Shown one piece after another: positions 11,259 through 18,854 of a DNA stretch of 64,000 bases. Origin of the DNA: Actinomyces sp. AC-20-1 (lineage in GTDB: Bacteria > Actinomycetota > Actinomycetes > Actinomycetales > Actinomycetaceae); the NCBI RefSeq assembly GCF_023369555.1, contig NZ_JACJVC010000007.1:80497-144496 (forward strand), read 5' to 3'. Under the pieces are notes generated by a model that made no database searches, was not told the DNA's origin, and saw nothing but the letters and a program-made list of their open reading frames with translations. Positions within the stretch are counted from its first letter, which is position 1. Every line of letters starts with the position of its first letter. The translations under genes and the position numbers were made by a program.

Positions 11259-12485
11259 ATGAGCACCGTCGCTTTCACCGGCCGAGTCGTCACCCCCTTC
11301 CAGATCATCGAGGACGGCGCCGTCGTCCTCTCCGGCTCCCACATCGCGTGGGTCGGCCCCTCCGAGGACGCCGAGCGCTTCGGCTTCACCGAGGCCATGG
11401 CCGGCGCCACCCCCGCCCCCGAGGGCGGCTACCTCCTGCCCGGCCTCGTGGACGTGCACTGCCACGGCGGCGGCGGCGAGTCCTTCCCCAACGCCGAGAC
11501 CCCCGAGCAGGCCATGGTCAGCGTCCTCGAGCACCGCCGCCACGGCACCACCAGCCTCGTCGCCTCCTGCGTCACCGCAGCCCCGGACGTCCTCAAGGAG
11601 CGCACCAAGGTCCTGGCGGACCTGTGCGACGCCGGAGAGCTCGCCGGCATCCACTTCGAGGGCCCCTTCGTCTCCCACGAGCGCTGCGGCGCCCAGGACC
11701 CCACCTACATCATCGACCCCGACGCCGCCCTGACCCGCGAGCTCATCGAGCTCGGCCGCGGCCACGTCGCCACCATGACCATCGCCCCGGAGAAGCCCGG
11801 CATCACGGGCGACGACGGCGTCGTCGCCGCCCTCATCGAGGGCGGGGCCCTGCCCTCCTTCGGGCACACCGACTCCGAGGCCGCCCCTGTGCGCGCCGGC
11901 ATGGCCGACGCCTCTGAGCGCATCCGCGCCCGCGTCGAGGCCGGCCTGCCCGTGCGCTCGGGCCGCTCGACCGCCACCCACCTGTTCAACGGCATGCGCC
12001 CCATGCACCACCGCGCCCCCGGCCCGGTCCCGGAGTTCCTGGCGGCCGCCGTCAGCGGCGACTGCGTCCTGGAGATGATCGGCGACGGCACCCACCTGAG
12101 CCCGGCCATCGTCCTCGACATGTTCGAGACGCTGGGGCGCGAGAACGTCGTCCTCGTCACCGACGCCATGGCCGCCGCCGGCATGGCCGACGGCGACTAC
12201 GTCCTGGGCCCGGCGTCCGTCAAGGTCGAGGACGGGGTCGCCTACGTGGCCGGCACGGACACCATCGCCGGTGGCACCGCCCACCTCATCGACGTCGTCC
12301 GCACGACCTGGAAGGGCGGGGTCGACCTCGTCGACGCCGTCTTCGCCGCCTCCTGCCAGGGCGCCGAGATCCTCGGCGACGACTCCGTGGGCGCCCTCGA
12401 GCCGGGCATGTGGGCCGATGTCGTCGTCACCGACGCCGACCTGCGCCCCGTGACCGTCGTGCGCCGCGGCGAGACGGTGGTCTGA
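11259..12485 (+). CDS. nagA: N-acetylglucosamine-6-phosphate deacetylase
   Basis: Cytosolic amidohydrolase that removes acetate from GlcNAc-6-phosphate, feeding amino-sugar catabolism and cell-wall recycling. The product is 408 residues. Motifs: VDVHCHGGGG (metal-site start of the barrel), HFEGPFVS (metal-ligand Glu) followed by GAQDP, FGHTDSEA (His ligand), ATHLFNGMRPMHHR (substrate/His), IGDGTHLSP and VTDAMAAAG with the catalytic Asp. The barrel ends in the usual PGMWADVVVTD, closing the small beta domain. The ATG at 11259 is supported by the -10 spacing; an open frame continuing upstream overlaps the preceding gene and is not credible. No nagB lies nearby. Confidence 0.94.
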   Translation: MSTVAFTGRVVTPFQIIEDGAVVLSGSHIAWVGPSEDAERFGFTEAMAGATPAPEGGYLLPGLVDVHCHGGGGESFPNAETPEQAMVSVLEHRRHGTTSLVASCVTAAPDVLKERTKVLADLCDAGELAGIHFEGPFVSHERCGAQDPTYIIDPDAALTRELIELGRGHVATMTIAPEKPGITGDDGVVAALIEGGALPSFGHTDSEAAPVRAGMADASERIRARVEAGLPVRSGRSTATHLFNGMRPMHHRAPGPVPEFLAAAVSGDCVLEMIGDGTHLSPAIVLDMFETLGRENVVLVTDAMAAAGMADGDYVLGPASVKVEDGVAYVAGTDTIAGGTAHLIDVVRTTWKGGVDLVDAVFAASCQGAEILGDDSVGALEPGMWADVVVTDADLRPVTVVRRGETVV

Positions 12486-12713
12486 TCCGGCGTTGCCCGT
12501 CCCCGTGGTGGGGGCGGGGCGCTCGGCGCGGACGGTTGCACGCTCATGTGAGGCACGTGATTCGAGCGATCCGGGGTTTTCGCTGGTGTCACGCGGTTCG
12601 GCCGCCGATGCCGACTGCGGTCGCCGACGCTCCCACGTGCGTGAGCGACCGGCGCGCACATGGGATCTGAAGGGCGCGACAACGAACGAGAGAATCGCGC
12701 GGTCATGCCCCAG
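12486..12713. other. Intergenic gap between convergent nagA and carbonic anhydrase genes
   Basis: A 228-bp gap between two genes that end facing each other. It is slightly less GC-rich than its surroundings. I see no gene, no convincing stem-loop with a loop of normal size, and no repeat shared with the rest of the window. Confidence 0.6.
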
Positions 12714-13280
12714 CTACTGACCGGCGCGCACCTCGGTGAGGCTGCCGTCGACGACGTCGTAGACGAAGCCCCGGGCCGTCGCGCCCGCGGGGACGTGCGG
12801 GTCCCGGGCCAGCGAGGCCAGGGCCCGGCGCAGGTCCTCCTCGAGGTCGGCGAAGCCACCAGGGCGCCAGGTGGGACGCTGCCCGGTGGCCTCGGTGAGC
12901 GCGGACAGGAGGGCCTCGTCGTCCAGGCCGTGCATCCCGCAGTCCGTGTGGCGCACGAGGAGGACCTCCTCCACGCCCAGCGCGTGCTGGGCCACGGCCA
13001 GGGAGCGGCGCACGTCCTCGGTGACCAGGCCCCCGGCGTTGCGGATGACGTAGGCCTCCCCGGCGCGCAGGCCGAACAGGCTCATGACGTCGAGACGGCG
13101 GTCCATGCAGGCGACGACAGCCACGCGCGCGCCTGCGCCCCGGGCAGGGGTGAAGGCCTCGGCATGGCGGCGCGCGGCCTCGAGCATGGAGGCGCTGGTC
13201 ACCCCGCCGTCGCCCGGCGTGTGGTCGCTCGTGCCCGCGGGGCGGGCCCGACCGGTGCTGTGAGACGGCGGGGTGGGCAT
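12714..13280 (-). CDS. Beta-class carbonic anhydrase
   Basis: Zinc enzyme interconverting CO2 and bicarbonate. The 188-residue product has the zinc ligands Cys58 and Asp60 (ACMDRRLD, CxDxR motif) and His111 and Cys114 (RHTDCGM), plus VIRNAGG typical of small actinobacterial beta-enzymes. The ATG at 13280 is chosen because GGAGG lies about 8 nt upstream; the frame stays open further upstream through sequence overlapping the FMN reductase gene, which is unlikely to be translated. The first ~28 residues are polar and poorly ordered. It is on the same strand as the nrd genes but 125 bp downstream. Confidence 0.92.
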   Translation of the reverse strand: MPTPPSHSTGRARPAGTSDHTPGDGGVTSASMLEAARRHAEAFTPARGAGARVAVVACMDRRLDVMSLFGLRAGEAYVIRNAGGLVTEDVRRSLAVAQHALGVEEVLLVRHTDCGMHGLDDEALLSALTEATGQRPTWRPGGFADLEEDLRRALASLARDPHVPAGATARGFVYDVVDGSLTEVRAGQ

Positions 13281-13405
13281 CACGTGGTCCTCCTGGGCGG
13301 GGGCGGTGGTTGGGGCCAGCCTGCCACGTGGGCGGCCCCGCGGGCGCACGACCACGGGAGGGCGCCTGCAAGGCCGGGGCGCAGGCTGGCGCCCCGGCCC
13401 CCTGC

Positions 13406-14008
13406 TCAGCGCCTTCTTGGGGTGCGCAGGCGTACCAGGTCGGCGAAGGACTGCGTCCAGGTGGCCAGGAACCTCTGCGTGTCGGGGCGGGTGAGGTTGC
13501 CCTCCTCGTCGAGGAAGGAGCCCGTGGAGCCGAGGAAGGCCTCGGGCTGGCCCGTCATCGGCATGTCGAAGTAGCTCAGGGCCAGGCGCAGGTTCTTGTG
13601 CGCGCTGTAACCGCCCATGCGCCCGACCGAGTGGCTGACGATGCCCGCGGGCAGGTCGAGCCACACGCTCTCGCCGTTGGGCTTGGAGCCGACGTCGACG
13701 GCGTTCTTGAGGCAGGCGGGCACGGTGTGGTTGTTCTCCGGGGTGACGAACAGGACGCCGTTGGCACCCGCCAGGGCCCAGCGGAAACGCTGGTACTGCT
13801 CAGGAAGGGGCTTGTCCTCGACCGCCGGGTCGTCGTAGTCGGCGTCGTAGAGCGGCAGGCCGCCGATCTCGACGACCTCGGTCTCGAAGCCCGGGGGCAG
13901 CATGTCCGCCACCACGCGGGCGATGGCCCGTGAGCGCGAGCGGCGTCGCAGACTGCCGAGGATGACGGCGACGTGCAGGGGACGGTCGTAGGTCGGTGCG
14001 CTCGTCAT
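13406..14008 (-). CDS. NADPH-dependent FMN reductase family flavoprotein
   Basis: A 200-residue flavodoxin-fold oxidoreductase. The N-terminal phosphate loop LGSLRRRSRSRAIA binds the FMN phosphate and TPENNHTVPACLKNAVD matches the family PEYNxxxPxxLKNAxD isoalloxazine loop. Its ATG is 1 nt after the nrdF stop, and nrdI lies just upstream, so it is probably cotranscribed with them. A role as electron donor that reduces the NrdI flavodoxin, or supplies reduced flavin for radical generation, is an inference from this context. General quinone or FMN reductase activity is the alternative. Confidence 0.85.
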   Translation of the reverse strand: MTSAPTYDRPLHVAVILGSLRRRSRSRAIARVVADMLPPGFETEVVEIGGLPLYDADYDDPAVEDKPLPEQYQRFRWALAGANGVLFVTPENNHTVPACLKNAVDVGSKPNGESVWLDLPAGIVSHSVGRMGGYSAHKNLRLALSYFDMPMTGQPEAFLGSTGSFLDEEGNLTRPDTQRFLATWTQSFADLVRLRTPRRR

Positions 14009-14009
14009 G

Positions 14010-15047
14010 TCACAGCTCCCAGTCGTCGTCGTCGGTCTCCTCGGTCCGCCCGATGACGTAGGAGGAGCCGGAGCCGGAGAAGAAGTCGTGGTTCTCGTCC
14101 GCGCTGGGGGACAGGGCGGCCAGGACAGCGGGGCTGACCTGGGTCTGCGAGGAGTCGAAGGGGGCGTCGTAGCCCAGGTTCATGAGGGCCTTGTTGGCGT
14201 TGTAGCGCACGAAGGCGGCGACGTCGTCCATGAGGCCGAAGGGCTCGTAGAGCTGGCCGGAGTAGTCGAGCTCGAGCTGGTAGAGCTCATGCATGAGGCC
14301 GTGGGTGAAGTCGTGCATCTGTGCGACCCGGTGGGGCTTGGACTCGAGGCTGCGCTGGTACTTGTAGCCGGAGTAGTAGCCGTGCACCGCCTTGTCCCGC
14401 AGGATGAGGCGGACCATGTCGGCGGTGTTGGTCAGCGTCGCGTGCACCGACAGGTACAGGGGCAGGTAGAAGCCGGCGTAGAGCAGCAGGGAGGACAGCA
14501 GGGTCGAGGAGGCCTTGCGCTTGAGGGGGTCGTCGCCCTCGTAGTGGACGAGGACCTTCTTGGCGCGCTCCTGCAGGACGTCGTTGCCGACGGCCCACCT
14601 GTAGGCGTCGTCGATCTCCTGGCTCGAGCACAGGGTGGAGAACACCGAGGAGTAGGAGCGGGCGTGGATGGCCTGCATGAAGGCGATGTTCGTGTACACG
14701 GCCTCCTCGTGCTCGGTCTGGGCGTCCTGGATCTGGCTGACCTCGCCGACGCTGGCCTGGACCGTGTCGAGGAGGGTCAGGCCGGTGAACACGCGCATGA
14801 CGAGGGTCCGCCACTCGGGGTCGAGCTCGCGCCAGGAGGGTTGGTCGTTGGACAGGGGGACCTTCTCGGGCAGCCAGAAGTTGGCGGTGAGGCGGTTCCA
14901 CACCTCGAGGTCCTTGGGGTCCTGCAGGAGGTTCCAGTTGACGGGGCGGATGCGGGCCGTGGGGTCGCGGTGGAAGCCGCGCGGTGTGACGGACCAGGCG
15001 GTGTAGGGCAGGTGCTCGCTGCTGCTCGGGACAGGGGCTGTCGGCAT
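14010..15047 (-). CDS. nrdF: Ribonucleotide reductase radical subunit, class Ie-like (metal-free, QSK variant) NrdF
   Basis: Ferritin-fold small subunit that holds the radical for dNTP synthesis with NrdE. The 345-residue protein keeps Asp94 (LTLLDTVQ), His128 and Tyr132 (AIHARSYSS) and His222 (AVHGYY), but three carboxylate metal ligands are replaced: Gln125 (FMQAIH), Ser185 (TLLSSLLLYAGF) and Lys219 (LRDKAVHG). I checked the codons: CAG, TCC and AAG. This Q/S/K pattern is the published hallmark of class Ie (R2e), which works without metal using a DOPA radical made from the tyrosine with NrdI. ATG at 15047 has AGGAG upstream. nrdE is not in this window. It lies in the cluster nrdI-nrdF-FMN reductase. 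Confidence 0.93.
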   Translation of the reverse strand: MPTAPVPSSSEHLPYTAWSVTPRGFHRDPTARIRPVNWNLLQDPKDLEVWNRLTANFWLPEKVPLSNDQPSWRELDPEWRTLVMRVFTGLTLLDTVQASVGEVSQIQDAQTEHEEAVYTNIAFMQAIHARSYSSVFSTLCSSQEIDDAYRWAVGNDVLQERAKKVLVHYEGDDPLKRKASSTLLSSLLLYAGFYLPLYLSVHATLTNTADMVRLILRDKAVHGYYSGYKYQRSLESKPHRVAQMHDFTHGLMHELYQLELDYSGQLYEPFGLMDDVAAFVRYNANKALMNLGYDAPFDSSQTQVSPAVLAALSPSADENHDFFSGSGSSYVIGRTEETDDDDWEL

Positions 15048-15085
15048 GGTGGTCTCCTGGTGTGGTGTGTGCTGGTGGTGAGTGG

Positions 15086-15553
15086 TCAGGCGGCGAGGGG
15101 GCTCGTCGCCCAGAAGCGCTCGAGCCCCTGGCGGACCGTGGCGACATCGTCGTCCGTCCCCAGCAGCTCGAAGCGGTACATGTCGGGGACGTGGCACTTG
15201 CCGGCGATGATGGGGCCGGCCGCGCAGTAGGCGGTGCCGAAGTTGGTGTTGCCCGACGAGATGACGCCGCGCAGGAGACGGCGGTTGGCCGGGATGTTGA
15301 GGAACTGCGCGACCTGGCGCGGCAGGGCCTTGGAGAGGTCGCCGCCGCCGTAGGTGGGCACGAGGATGACGTAGGGGCGGCTGACCTGGATCATCCCCTC
15401 AGTGCGGGGGCGCAGCGGGATGCGGGTGGCGGGCCGTCCCACGCGCTGGACGAAGCGGTGGGTGTTCTGTGAGGCGCTGGAGAAGTAGACGAGGTCGTGG
15501 GACTCGTCCTCGGGCAGGACGGTGACGGCCGACGGCGTGGCGGGGCTGGGCAT
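15086..15553 (-). CDS. nrdI: NrdI flavodoxin-like RNR activator
   Basis: A 155-residue FMN protein that supplies superoxide or peroxide to assemble the radical in NrdF; for class Ie it is needed to convert the tyrosine to DOPA. Signatures: [15 protein letters not shown] (FMN phosphate loop), VPTYGGG, and [19 protein letters not shown]. The ATG at 15553 gives normal length; a purine-rich AAGGAG lies about 10 nt upstream, rather far. It precedes nrdF by 38 bp on the same strand. Tandem NrdR boxes lie in its upstream region. Confidence 0.93.
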   Translation of the reverse strand: MPSPATPSAVTVLPEDESHDLVYFSSASQNTHRFVQRVGRPATRIPLRPRTEGMIQVSRPYVILVPTYGGGDLSKALPRQVAQFLNIPANRRLLRGVISSGNTNFGTAYCAAGPIIAGKCHVPDMYRFELLGTDDDVATVRQGLERFWATSPLAA

Positions 15554-15601
15554 GGGAGCACGACTCCTTCCGGGCGGTGCTGAGGACCTTCTGGCGCCCA
15601 G

Positions 15602-15649
15602 ACACAACATCTGGTGGGGTGCTGACCTGTTGGGCGCAAGATCTAGTAG
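15602..15649 (-). promoter_or_regulatory. Tandem NrdR boxes upstream of nrdI
   Basis: Two related palindromic 16-mers, ACACAACATCTGGTGG (15602-15617) and GCGCAAGATCTAGTAG (15634-15649), start 32 bp apart, the three-turn spacing known for NrdR box pairs. Against the ACACwATATaTwGTGT consensus they match about 12 and 10 positions. The second box overlaps a plausible nrdI -10 (TAGATC on the minus strand) with TTGGCG 16 bp upstream. NrdR would repress when dATP is high. Confidence 0.7.
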
Positions 15650-15735
15650 TAGCAGGTTTGCCGCCAATGCTCGATGAGGCGAAGAGTGAAGTACGTCTAC
15701 ACGAACTTTTGAGAATGTGATCGCGTCATGAGCCA

Positions 15736-15749
15736 GCACTGATCAGTGC
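15736..15749. repeat. 14-bp perfect palindrome upstream of nrdI
   Basis: GCACTGATCAGTGC lies between the mntR stop and the nrdI promoter region. A loop-free palindrome of this length suits a protein binding site; no regulator is assigned. Confidence 0.4.
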
Positions 15750-15762
15750 CGGGCCGCTGGGC

Positions 15763-16479
15763 TCAGGGAGCCCGGGACGGCTCCGGCGAGATCAGCACGC
15801 GCTCGCAGTCCTCACGGCTCAGCGTCAGCCGCCGCCCGTCCTCGGCACCACCGTCGTCATCGGTGGCGCTGACGACGCTGACGACGGCGACGTCCTCGAA
15901 GGGGGAGGAGGGCTCCACCACGACCAGGGTCCCTAGCCCGACCCCCGCCTCGCGCAGGCGGCGCAGAAGCCCGGCGTCGCGGTCGTCGACCCGGCGCACG
16001 CGCAGGCGCTCGCCCGCACCCGCGTCCGCGAGCGGAGCCAGGCCCAGGTGCTCGACCGCGCCGTCCGCCGAGGGGATCGGGTCGCCGTGAGGGTCGAGGC
16101 GGGGGAAGCCGAGCGCGGCGTCGATGCGCTCGACCATGAGCGCGGACACCGTGTGCTCGATCGCGTCGGCCTCGGCGTGCACCTCGTCCCAGGCGTAGCC
16201 CAGCGTCCTCACGAGGAAGAGCTCGAGCAGCCGGTGGCGCCTGACGAGCGCGAGCGCCTGCGCCACCCCCTGCTCGGTCAGGGTGACGGAGCCGTAGGGG
16301 GCGCGCTCGATGAGCCCGGCCGCCTGCAGCCGCCTGAGCGCGTCGGAGACCGTCGAGGGGCGCACCCCGGTGCGGGCGGCGAGGTCGCCCGGCGCAGTGG
16401 GGGACCCGGACCACTCCTGCAGGGTCCACAGGGTCTTGAGGTACTCCTCGTTGCTCGCGCTCAGGCCGCCGCGTGCCAC
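15763..16479 (-). CDS. MntR-like DtxR-family metal-dependent repressor
   Basis: A 238-residue regulator: N-terminal winged helix (about 1-75, PSTVSDALRRLQAAGLI recognition helix), dimerization and metal domain (76-145), and a C-terminal SH3-like FeoA domain (from about 165). At the two positions that set metal choice it has Glu12 (NEEYL), where DtxR has Met10 and Bacillus MntR has Asp8, and Asp105 (HAEADAIEH), where DtxR has Cys102 and MntR Glu99; His82, Glu108 and His109 are conserved. Acidic residues there favour Mn2+ over Fe2+ sensing. GTG start, 9 nt after purU. A candidate operator is the palindrome before the metal ABC operon. Confidence 0.88.
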   Translation of the reverse strand: MARGGLSASNEEYLKTLWTLQEWSGSPTAPGDLAARTGVRPSTVSDALRRLQAAGLIERAPYGSVTLTEQGVAQALALVRRHRLLELFLVRTLGYAWDEVHAEADAIEHTVSALMVERIDAALGFPRLDPHGDPIPSADGAVEHLGLAPLADAGAGERLRVRRVDDRDAGLLRRLREAGVGLGTLVVVEPSSPFEDVAVVSVVSATDDDGGAEDGRRLTLSREDCERVLISPEPSRAP

Positions 16480-16488
16480 ACGGGCCCC

Positions 16489-17376
16489 TCAGGCGAAGAC
16501 GACCGTGCGCCGGCCGTTGAGCAGCACGCGGTGCTCGGCGTGCCACTTGACGGCCTGCGCCAGGACCCGGCGCTCGACGTCCTGGCCCTTGCGCTGCAGC
16601 ACGAGGGCGGAGTCGGCGTGCGAGGCGCGGGTGACGTCCTGCTCGATGATGGGGCCCTCGTCCAGGTCCTCGGTGACGTAGTGGGCGGTGGCCCCGATGA
16701 GCTTGACCCCGCGCTCGTGGGCCTGGTGGTACGGCTTGGCGCCCTTGAAGGACGGCAGGAAGGAGTGGTGGATGTTGATGACGTTGCCGTGCAGGCGCGC
16801 GCACAGGGCGGGGGAGAGGATCTGCATGTAGCGGGCCAGGACGACGAGCTCGACGCCCAGCTCCTCCACCAGCCGCAGCAGCTCGGCCTCGGCGGCCTCC
16901 TTGGTCTCCCGGGTCACGGGGACGCAGTGGAAGGGGACCTCGTAGAACTCGGCGACGTCCCGCAGTGTCTCGTGGTTGCCGACGACGCCGACCACCTCGA
17001 TGGGCAGGCCCTGGCTCTTGGCGCGAAAGAGCAGGTCGGACAGGCAGTGGCCCTCCTTGGACACCATGAGCAGGGTCCGCACGCGCCGGTCGGCCTCGTC
17101 CAGGGCCCAGGTCATCTCGTAGGTGGTGGCCAGCTCGGCGAGGTCCGCCTCGAGCTCGCTGCGCGGCACGCGGGTGAGGACCGCCACGCGCATGAAGAAC
17201 AGGCCGGTCTCGTCGTCGCCGTACTGCTGGGACTCGGTGATGTTGCCCCCGCGGCGGGCGAGCGCGCCGGTGACGGCGTGGACGATGCCGGGACGGTCCG
17301 GGCAGGACAGGGTGAGGACGAGGTGCTGCGCGTCGGCCGCGGTGCCGGCCGCGGCGGGGGAAGCGGAGATGGTCAT
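16489..17376 (-). CDS. purU: Formyltetrahydrofolate deformylase
   Basis: Hydrolyses 10-formyl-THF to formate and THF, balancing one-carbon units and supplying formate for PurT-type purine synthesis. The 295-residue protein has an N-terminal ACT domain (LTLSCPDRPGIVHAVTGALARRGGNI, about residues 20-90) and a C-terminal formyltransferase-fold hydrolase with NIHHSFLPSFKGA and ATAHYVTEDLDEGPII. The ATG is supported by a -10 element exactly 6 nt upstream. It reads into the mntR-like gene with only 9 nt between, so the two are probably one transcript. Confidence 0.95.
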   Translation of the reverse strand: MTISASPAAAGTAADAQHLVLTLSCPDRPGIVHAVTGALARRGGNITESQQYGDDETGLFFMRVAVLTRVPRSELEADLAELATTYEMTWALDEADRRVRTLLMVSKEGHCLSDLLFRAKSQGLPIEVVGVVGNHETLRDVAEFYEVPFHCVPVTRETKEAAEAELLRLVEELGVELVVLARYMQILSPALCARLHGNVINIHHSFLPSFKGAKPYHQAHERGVKLIGATAHYVTEDLDEGPIIEQDVTRASHADSALVLQRKGQDVERRVLAQAVKWHAEHRVLLNGRRTVVFA

Positions 17377-17382
17377 GGCCAG

Positions 17383-17388
17383 AGGGTA
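17383..17388 (-). promoter_or_regulatory. -10 element of purU (leaderless arrangement)
   Basis: On the minus strand, TACCCT, 6 nt, ATG. There is no ribosome binding site. Confidence 0.6.
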
Positions 17389-17420
17389 GCCGCCGCGTGC
17401 GGGCGCGCCGAGCCGGGGTG

Positions 17421-17449
17421 CCGTCCGGGGCGCTGCGTGCCCCGGACGG
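17421..17449. terminator. GC stem-loop between purU promoter and ribosomal protein operon
   Basis: CCGTCCGGGGC (17421-17431) pairs with GCCCCGGACGG (17439-17449) around a 7-nt loop, without a T-tract. It could stop minus-strand transcription leaving rpmJ before it reaches purU. Confidence 0.45.
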
Positions 17450-17521
17450 GCTGCGCGGGCCGGACCGCCCCACGGCCTTGGGGTGGCCCCGGGGGTCGCC
17501 GTCGGTCATCCCATGAGGGGG

Positions 17522-17569
17522 CGGGCCGACGGCGGCCGACCCGCTGAGGGGATGGTCGCCGTCGGCCCG
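17522..17569 (-). terminator. Stem-loop after rpmJ operon
   Basis: CGGGCCGACGGCG (17522-17534) is complementary to CGCCGTCGGCCCG (17557-17569), a 13-bp stem with a 22-nt loop 40 bp beyond the rpmJ stop. Confidence 0.5.
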
Positions 17570-17609
17570 TGGCGCGACAGGGCGCCGGGTGCCTGCGCTG
17601 CGGCGCCGG

Positions 17610-17732
17610 TCAGCCCTGGCGGGCCTTGAGGTGGGGGTTCTTCTTGTTGATGACGTAGGTGTGCCCGCGGCGTCGGACCACCTTCGAGCCGGGCTGGCGG
17701 GCGAGCGAGCGGATCGAGGCTCGGACCTTCAT
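17610..17732 (-). CDS. rpmJ: 50S ribosomal protein L36, zinc-free paralogue
   Basis: A 40-residue basic protein ([17 protein letters not shown]..., ending [12 protein letters not shown]). It has no cysteine, so it lacks the zinc ribbon of ordinary L36; such C-minus paralogues replace the zinc form when zinc is scarce. It is the last gene of a five-gene minus-strand set of C-minus ribosomal proteins, 53 bp after rpmE2. AGGAGG-type sequence lies before the ATG. Confidence 0.93.
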   Translation of the reverse strand: MKVRASIRSLARQPGSKVVRRRGHTYVINKKNPHLKARQG

Positions 17733-17785
17733 GTGCTCCTCCTGGGGTGCGGGGGTAGTGGGGTGTGGTCGCGCCTGCGGCGGTC

Positions 17786-18049
17786 TCAGCGCGTGCGGCG
17801 GCCGTAGCGGCGCTCGAAGCGCTCGACCCGTCCGGCCGTGTCGAGGACGCGGCCCCTGCCGGTCCAGAACGGGTGCGAGGCGCTGGAGACGTCGACGTCG
17901 ACGACGGGGTAGGTGTGCCCGTCCTCCCACTCGATGGTCTGCCCCGGCGGGACGCGCGGAGCGAGGGTCGAGCGGGTGAGGAAGGCGAAGTCGGCGGCCT
18001 TGTCGCGGAAGACGACGGGGCTGTACTCGGGGTGGATGCCGGGGCGCAT
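17786..18049 (-). CDS. rpmE2: 50S ribosomal protein L31 type B (zinc-free)
   Basis: An 87-residue L31 of the long, cysteine-free type [17 protein letters not shown] at the N-terminus and [13 protein letters not shown] in the middle are diagnostic. Type B L31 substitutes for zinc-binding L31 under zinc limitation, releasing the metal. Its ATG is preceded by GGAGC. It is in the operon between rpsN (87 bp upstream) and rpmJ. Confidence 0.95.
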   Translation of the reverse strand: MRPGIHPEYSPVVFRDKAADFAFLTRSTLAPRVPPGQTIEWEDGHTYPVVDVDVSSASHPFWTGRGRVLDTAGRVERFERRYGRRTR

Positions 18050-18136
18050 GGTGCTCCTACGGGTCGTGGCTGTGCTCTGTGGCGTTCAGCGGCGTTCGGT
18101 GGCGTTCGGTGGTGGGGCGGCGGTGCTGGGCGGCCG

Positions 18137-18442
18137 TCACCAGGACGACTTGGTGATGCCGGGCAGCTCGCCGCGCAGGACCATCTGGCGGAAGCGCACC
18201 CGGGAGGTGCCTGTGACGGCGAGGTAGCCGCGCGGGCGGCCGTCGACGACATCCCGGTTGCGCAGGCGGGTGGGGGAGGCGTCGCGGGGCAGGGCGTGCA
18301 GCGCGCGCATGGCGGCGGCGCGCTCCTCGGCGCTCAGGTGCGGGCTGGTGCTGGCGCGCTTGAGCTCGGCCCTGCGCTCGGCGTAGCGGGCGACGACCTC
18401 GCGGCGCTGGGCGTCGCGGGCGATCTTGGACCTCTTGGCCAT
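18137..18442 (-). CDS. rpsN: 30S ribosomal protein S14, zinc-free long form
   Basis: A 101-residue S14 without the CxxC-CxxC zinc motif of the ~61-residue form. Signatures are [21 protein letters not shown] and the C-terminal [21 protein letters not shown]. The start codon shares one base with the rpmG stop (TGATG), so the pair is translationally coupled. It is part of the Zur-type C-minus set. Confidence 0.96.
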   Translation of the reverse strand: MAKRSKIARDAQRREVVARYAERRAELKRASTSPHLSAEERAAAMRALHALPRDASPTRLRNRDVVDGRPRGYLAVTGTSRVRFRQMVLRGELPGITKSSW

Positions 18443-18612
18443 CAGCGGGACTCCTTGAACTCGACGTGGCGGCGCACGACGGGGTCGAACTTGCGCAGGA
18501 CGAGGCGGTTGGGCGTGTTGCGCCGGTTCTTGCGGGTGACGTAGGTGTAGCCGGTGCCGGCGGTGGAGACCATCTTGATGATGGGGCGCAGGTCCTTGGT
18601 GCGGGCCGCCAT
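18442..18612 (-). CDS. rpmG: 50S ribosomal protein L33, zinc-free form
   Basis: A 56-residue L33 ([21 protein letters not shown]...) with no cysteine, hence zinc-free. The conserved [21 protein letters not shown] segment is intact. It overlaps rpmB by one base at its start and rpsN by one base at its end (TGATG junctions), giving a tightly coupled run of three ribosomal genes. Confidence 0.95.
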   Translation of the reverse strand: MAARTKDLRPIIKMVSTAGTGYTYVTRKNRRNTPNRLVLRKFDPVVRRHVEFKESR

Positions 18613-18848
18613 CACAGACGCTCCCCCCGGGCGAGCATGCGGGCCACGGCGACGTCGATGCCGATCTTGTCGATGGTCCTGATCCCCTTGGCGGACACCG
18701 TCAGGCGCACGGTGCGGCCCAGGGAGGGCACCCAGTAGCGCTTGGTCTGGAGGTTGGGGTCCCAGCGGCGGCTCGTGCGCCGGTGGGAGCGGGAGACGCT
18801 CTTGCCGAAGACCGACTTGGCTCCTGTGACTTGGCAGTAGGTGGTCAT
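18612..18848 (-). CDS. rpmB: 50S ribosomal protein L28, zinc-free form
   Basis: A 78-residue L28: [25 protein letters not shown], then the [25 protein letters not shown] core. Only Cys5 remains of the zinc ligands, so it is the C-minus type. It is the first gene of the operon; the ATG at 18848 is 6 nt after a -10 element, with a Zur-type palindrome in the promoter. The alternative start upstream (18884) would lie inside that palindrome. Confidence 0.96.
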   Translation of the reverse strand: MTTYCQVTGAKSVFGKSVSRSHRRTSRRWDPNLQTKRYWVPSLGRTVRLTVSAKGIRTIDKIGIDVAVARMLARGERL

Positions 18849-18854
18849 GGCGGC

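Noticed and set aside
12486..12713. A tRNA or small RNA gene in the gap after nagA
   Set aside because: No cloverleaf-compatible T-loop and acceptor pairing, and no promoter/terminator pair could be identified.
14010..15047. NrdF as an inactive or decayed radical subunit because metal ligands are missing
   Set aside because: The three replacements are exactly the known class Ie QSK pattern, the tyrosine and remaining residues are intact, and nrdI is adjacent.
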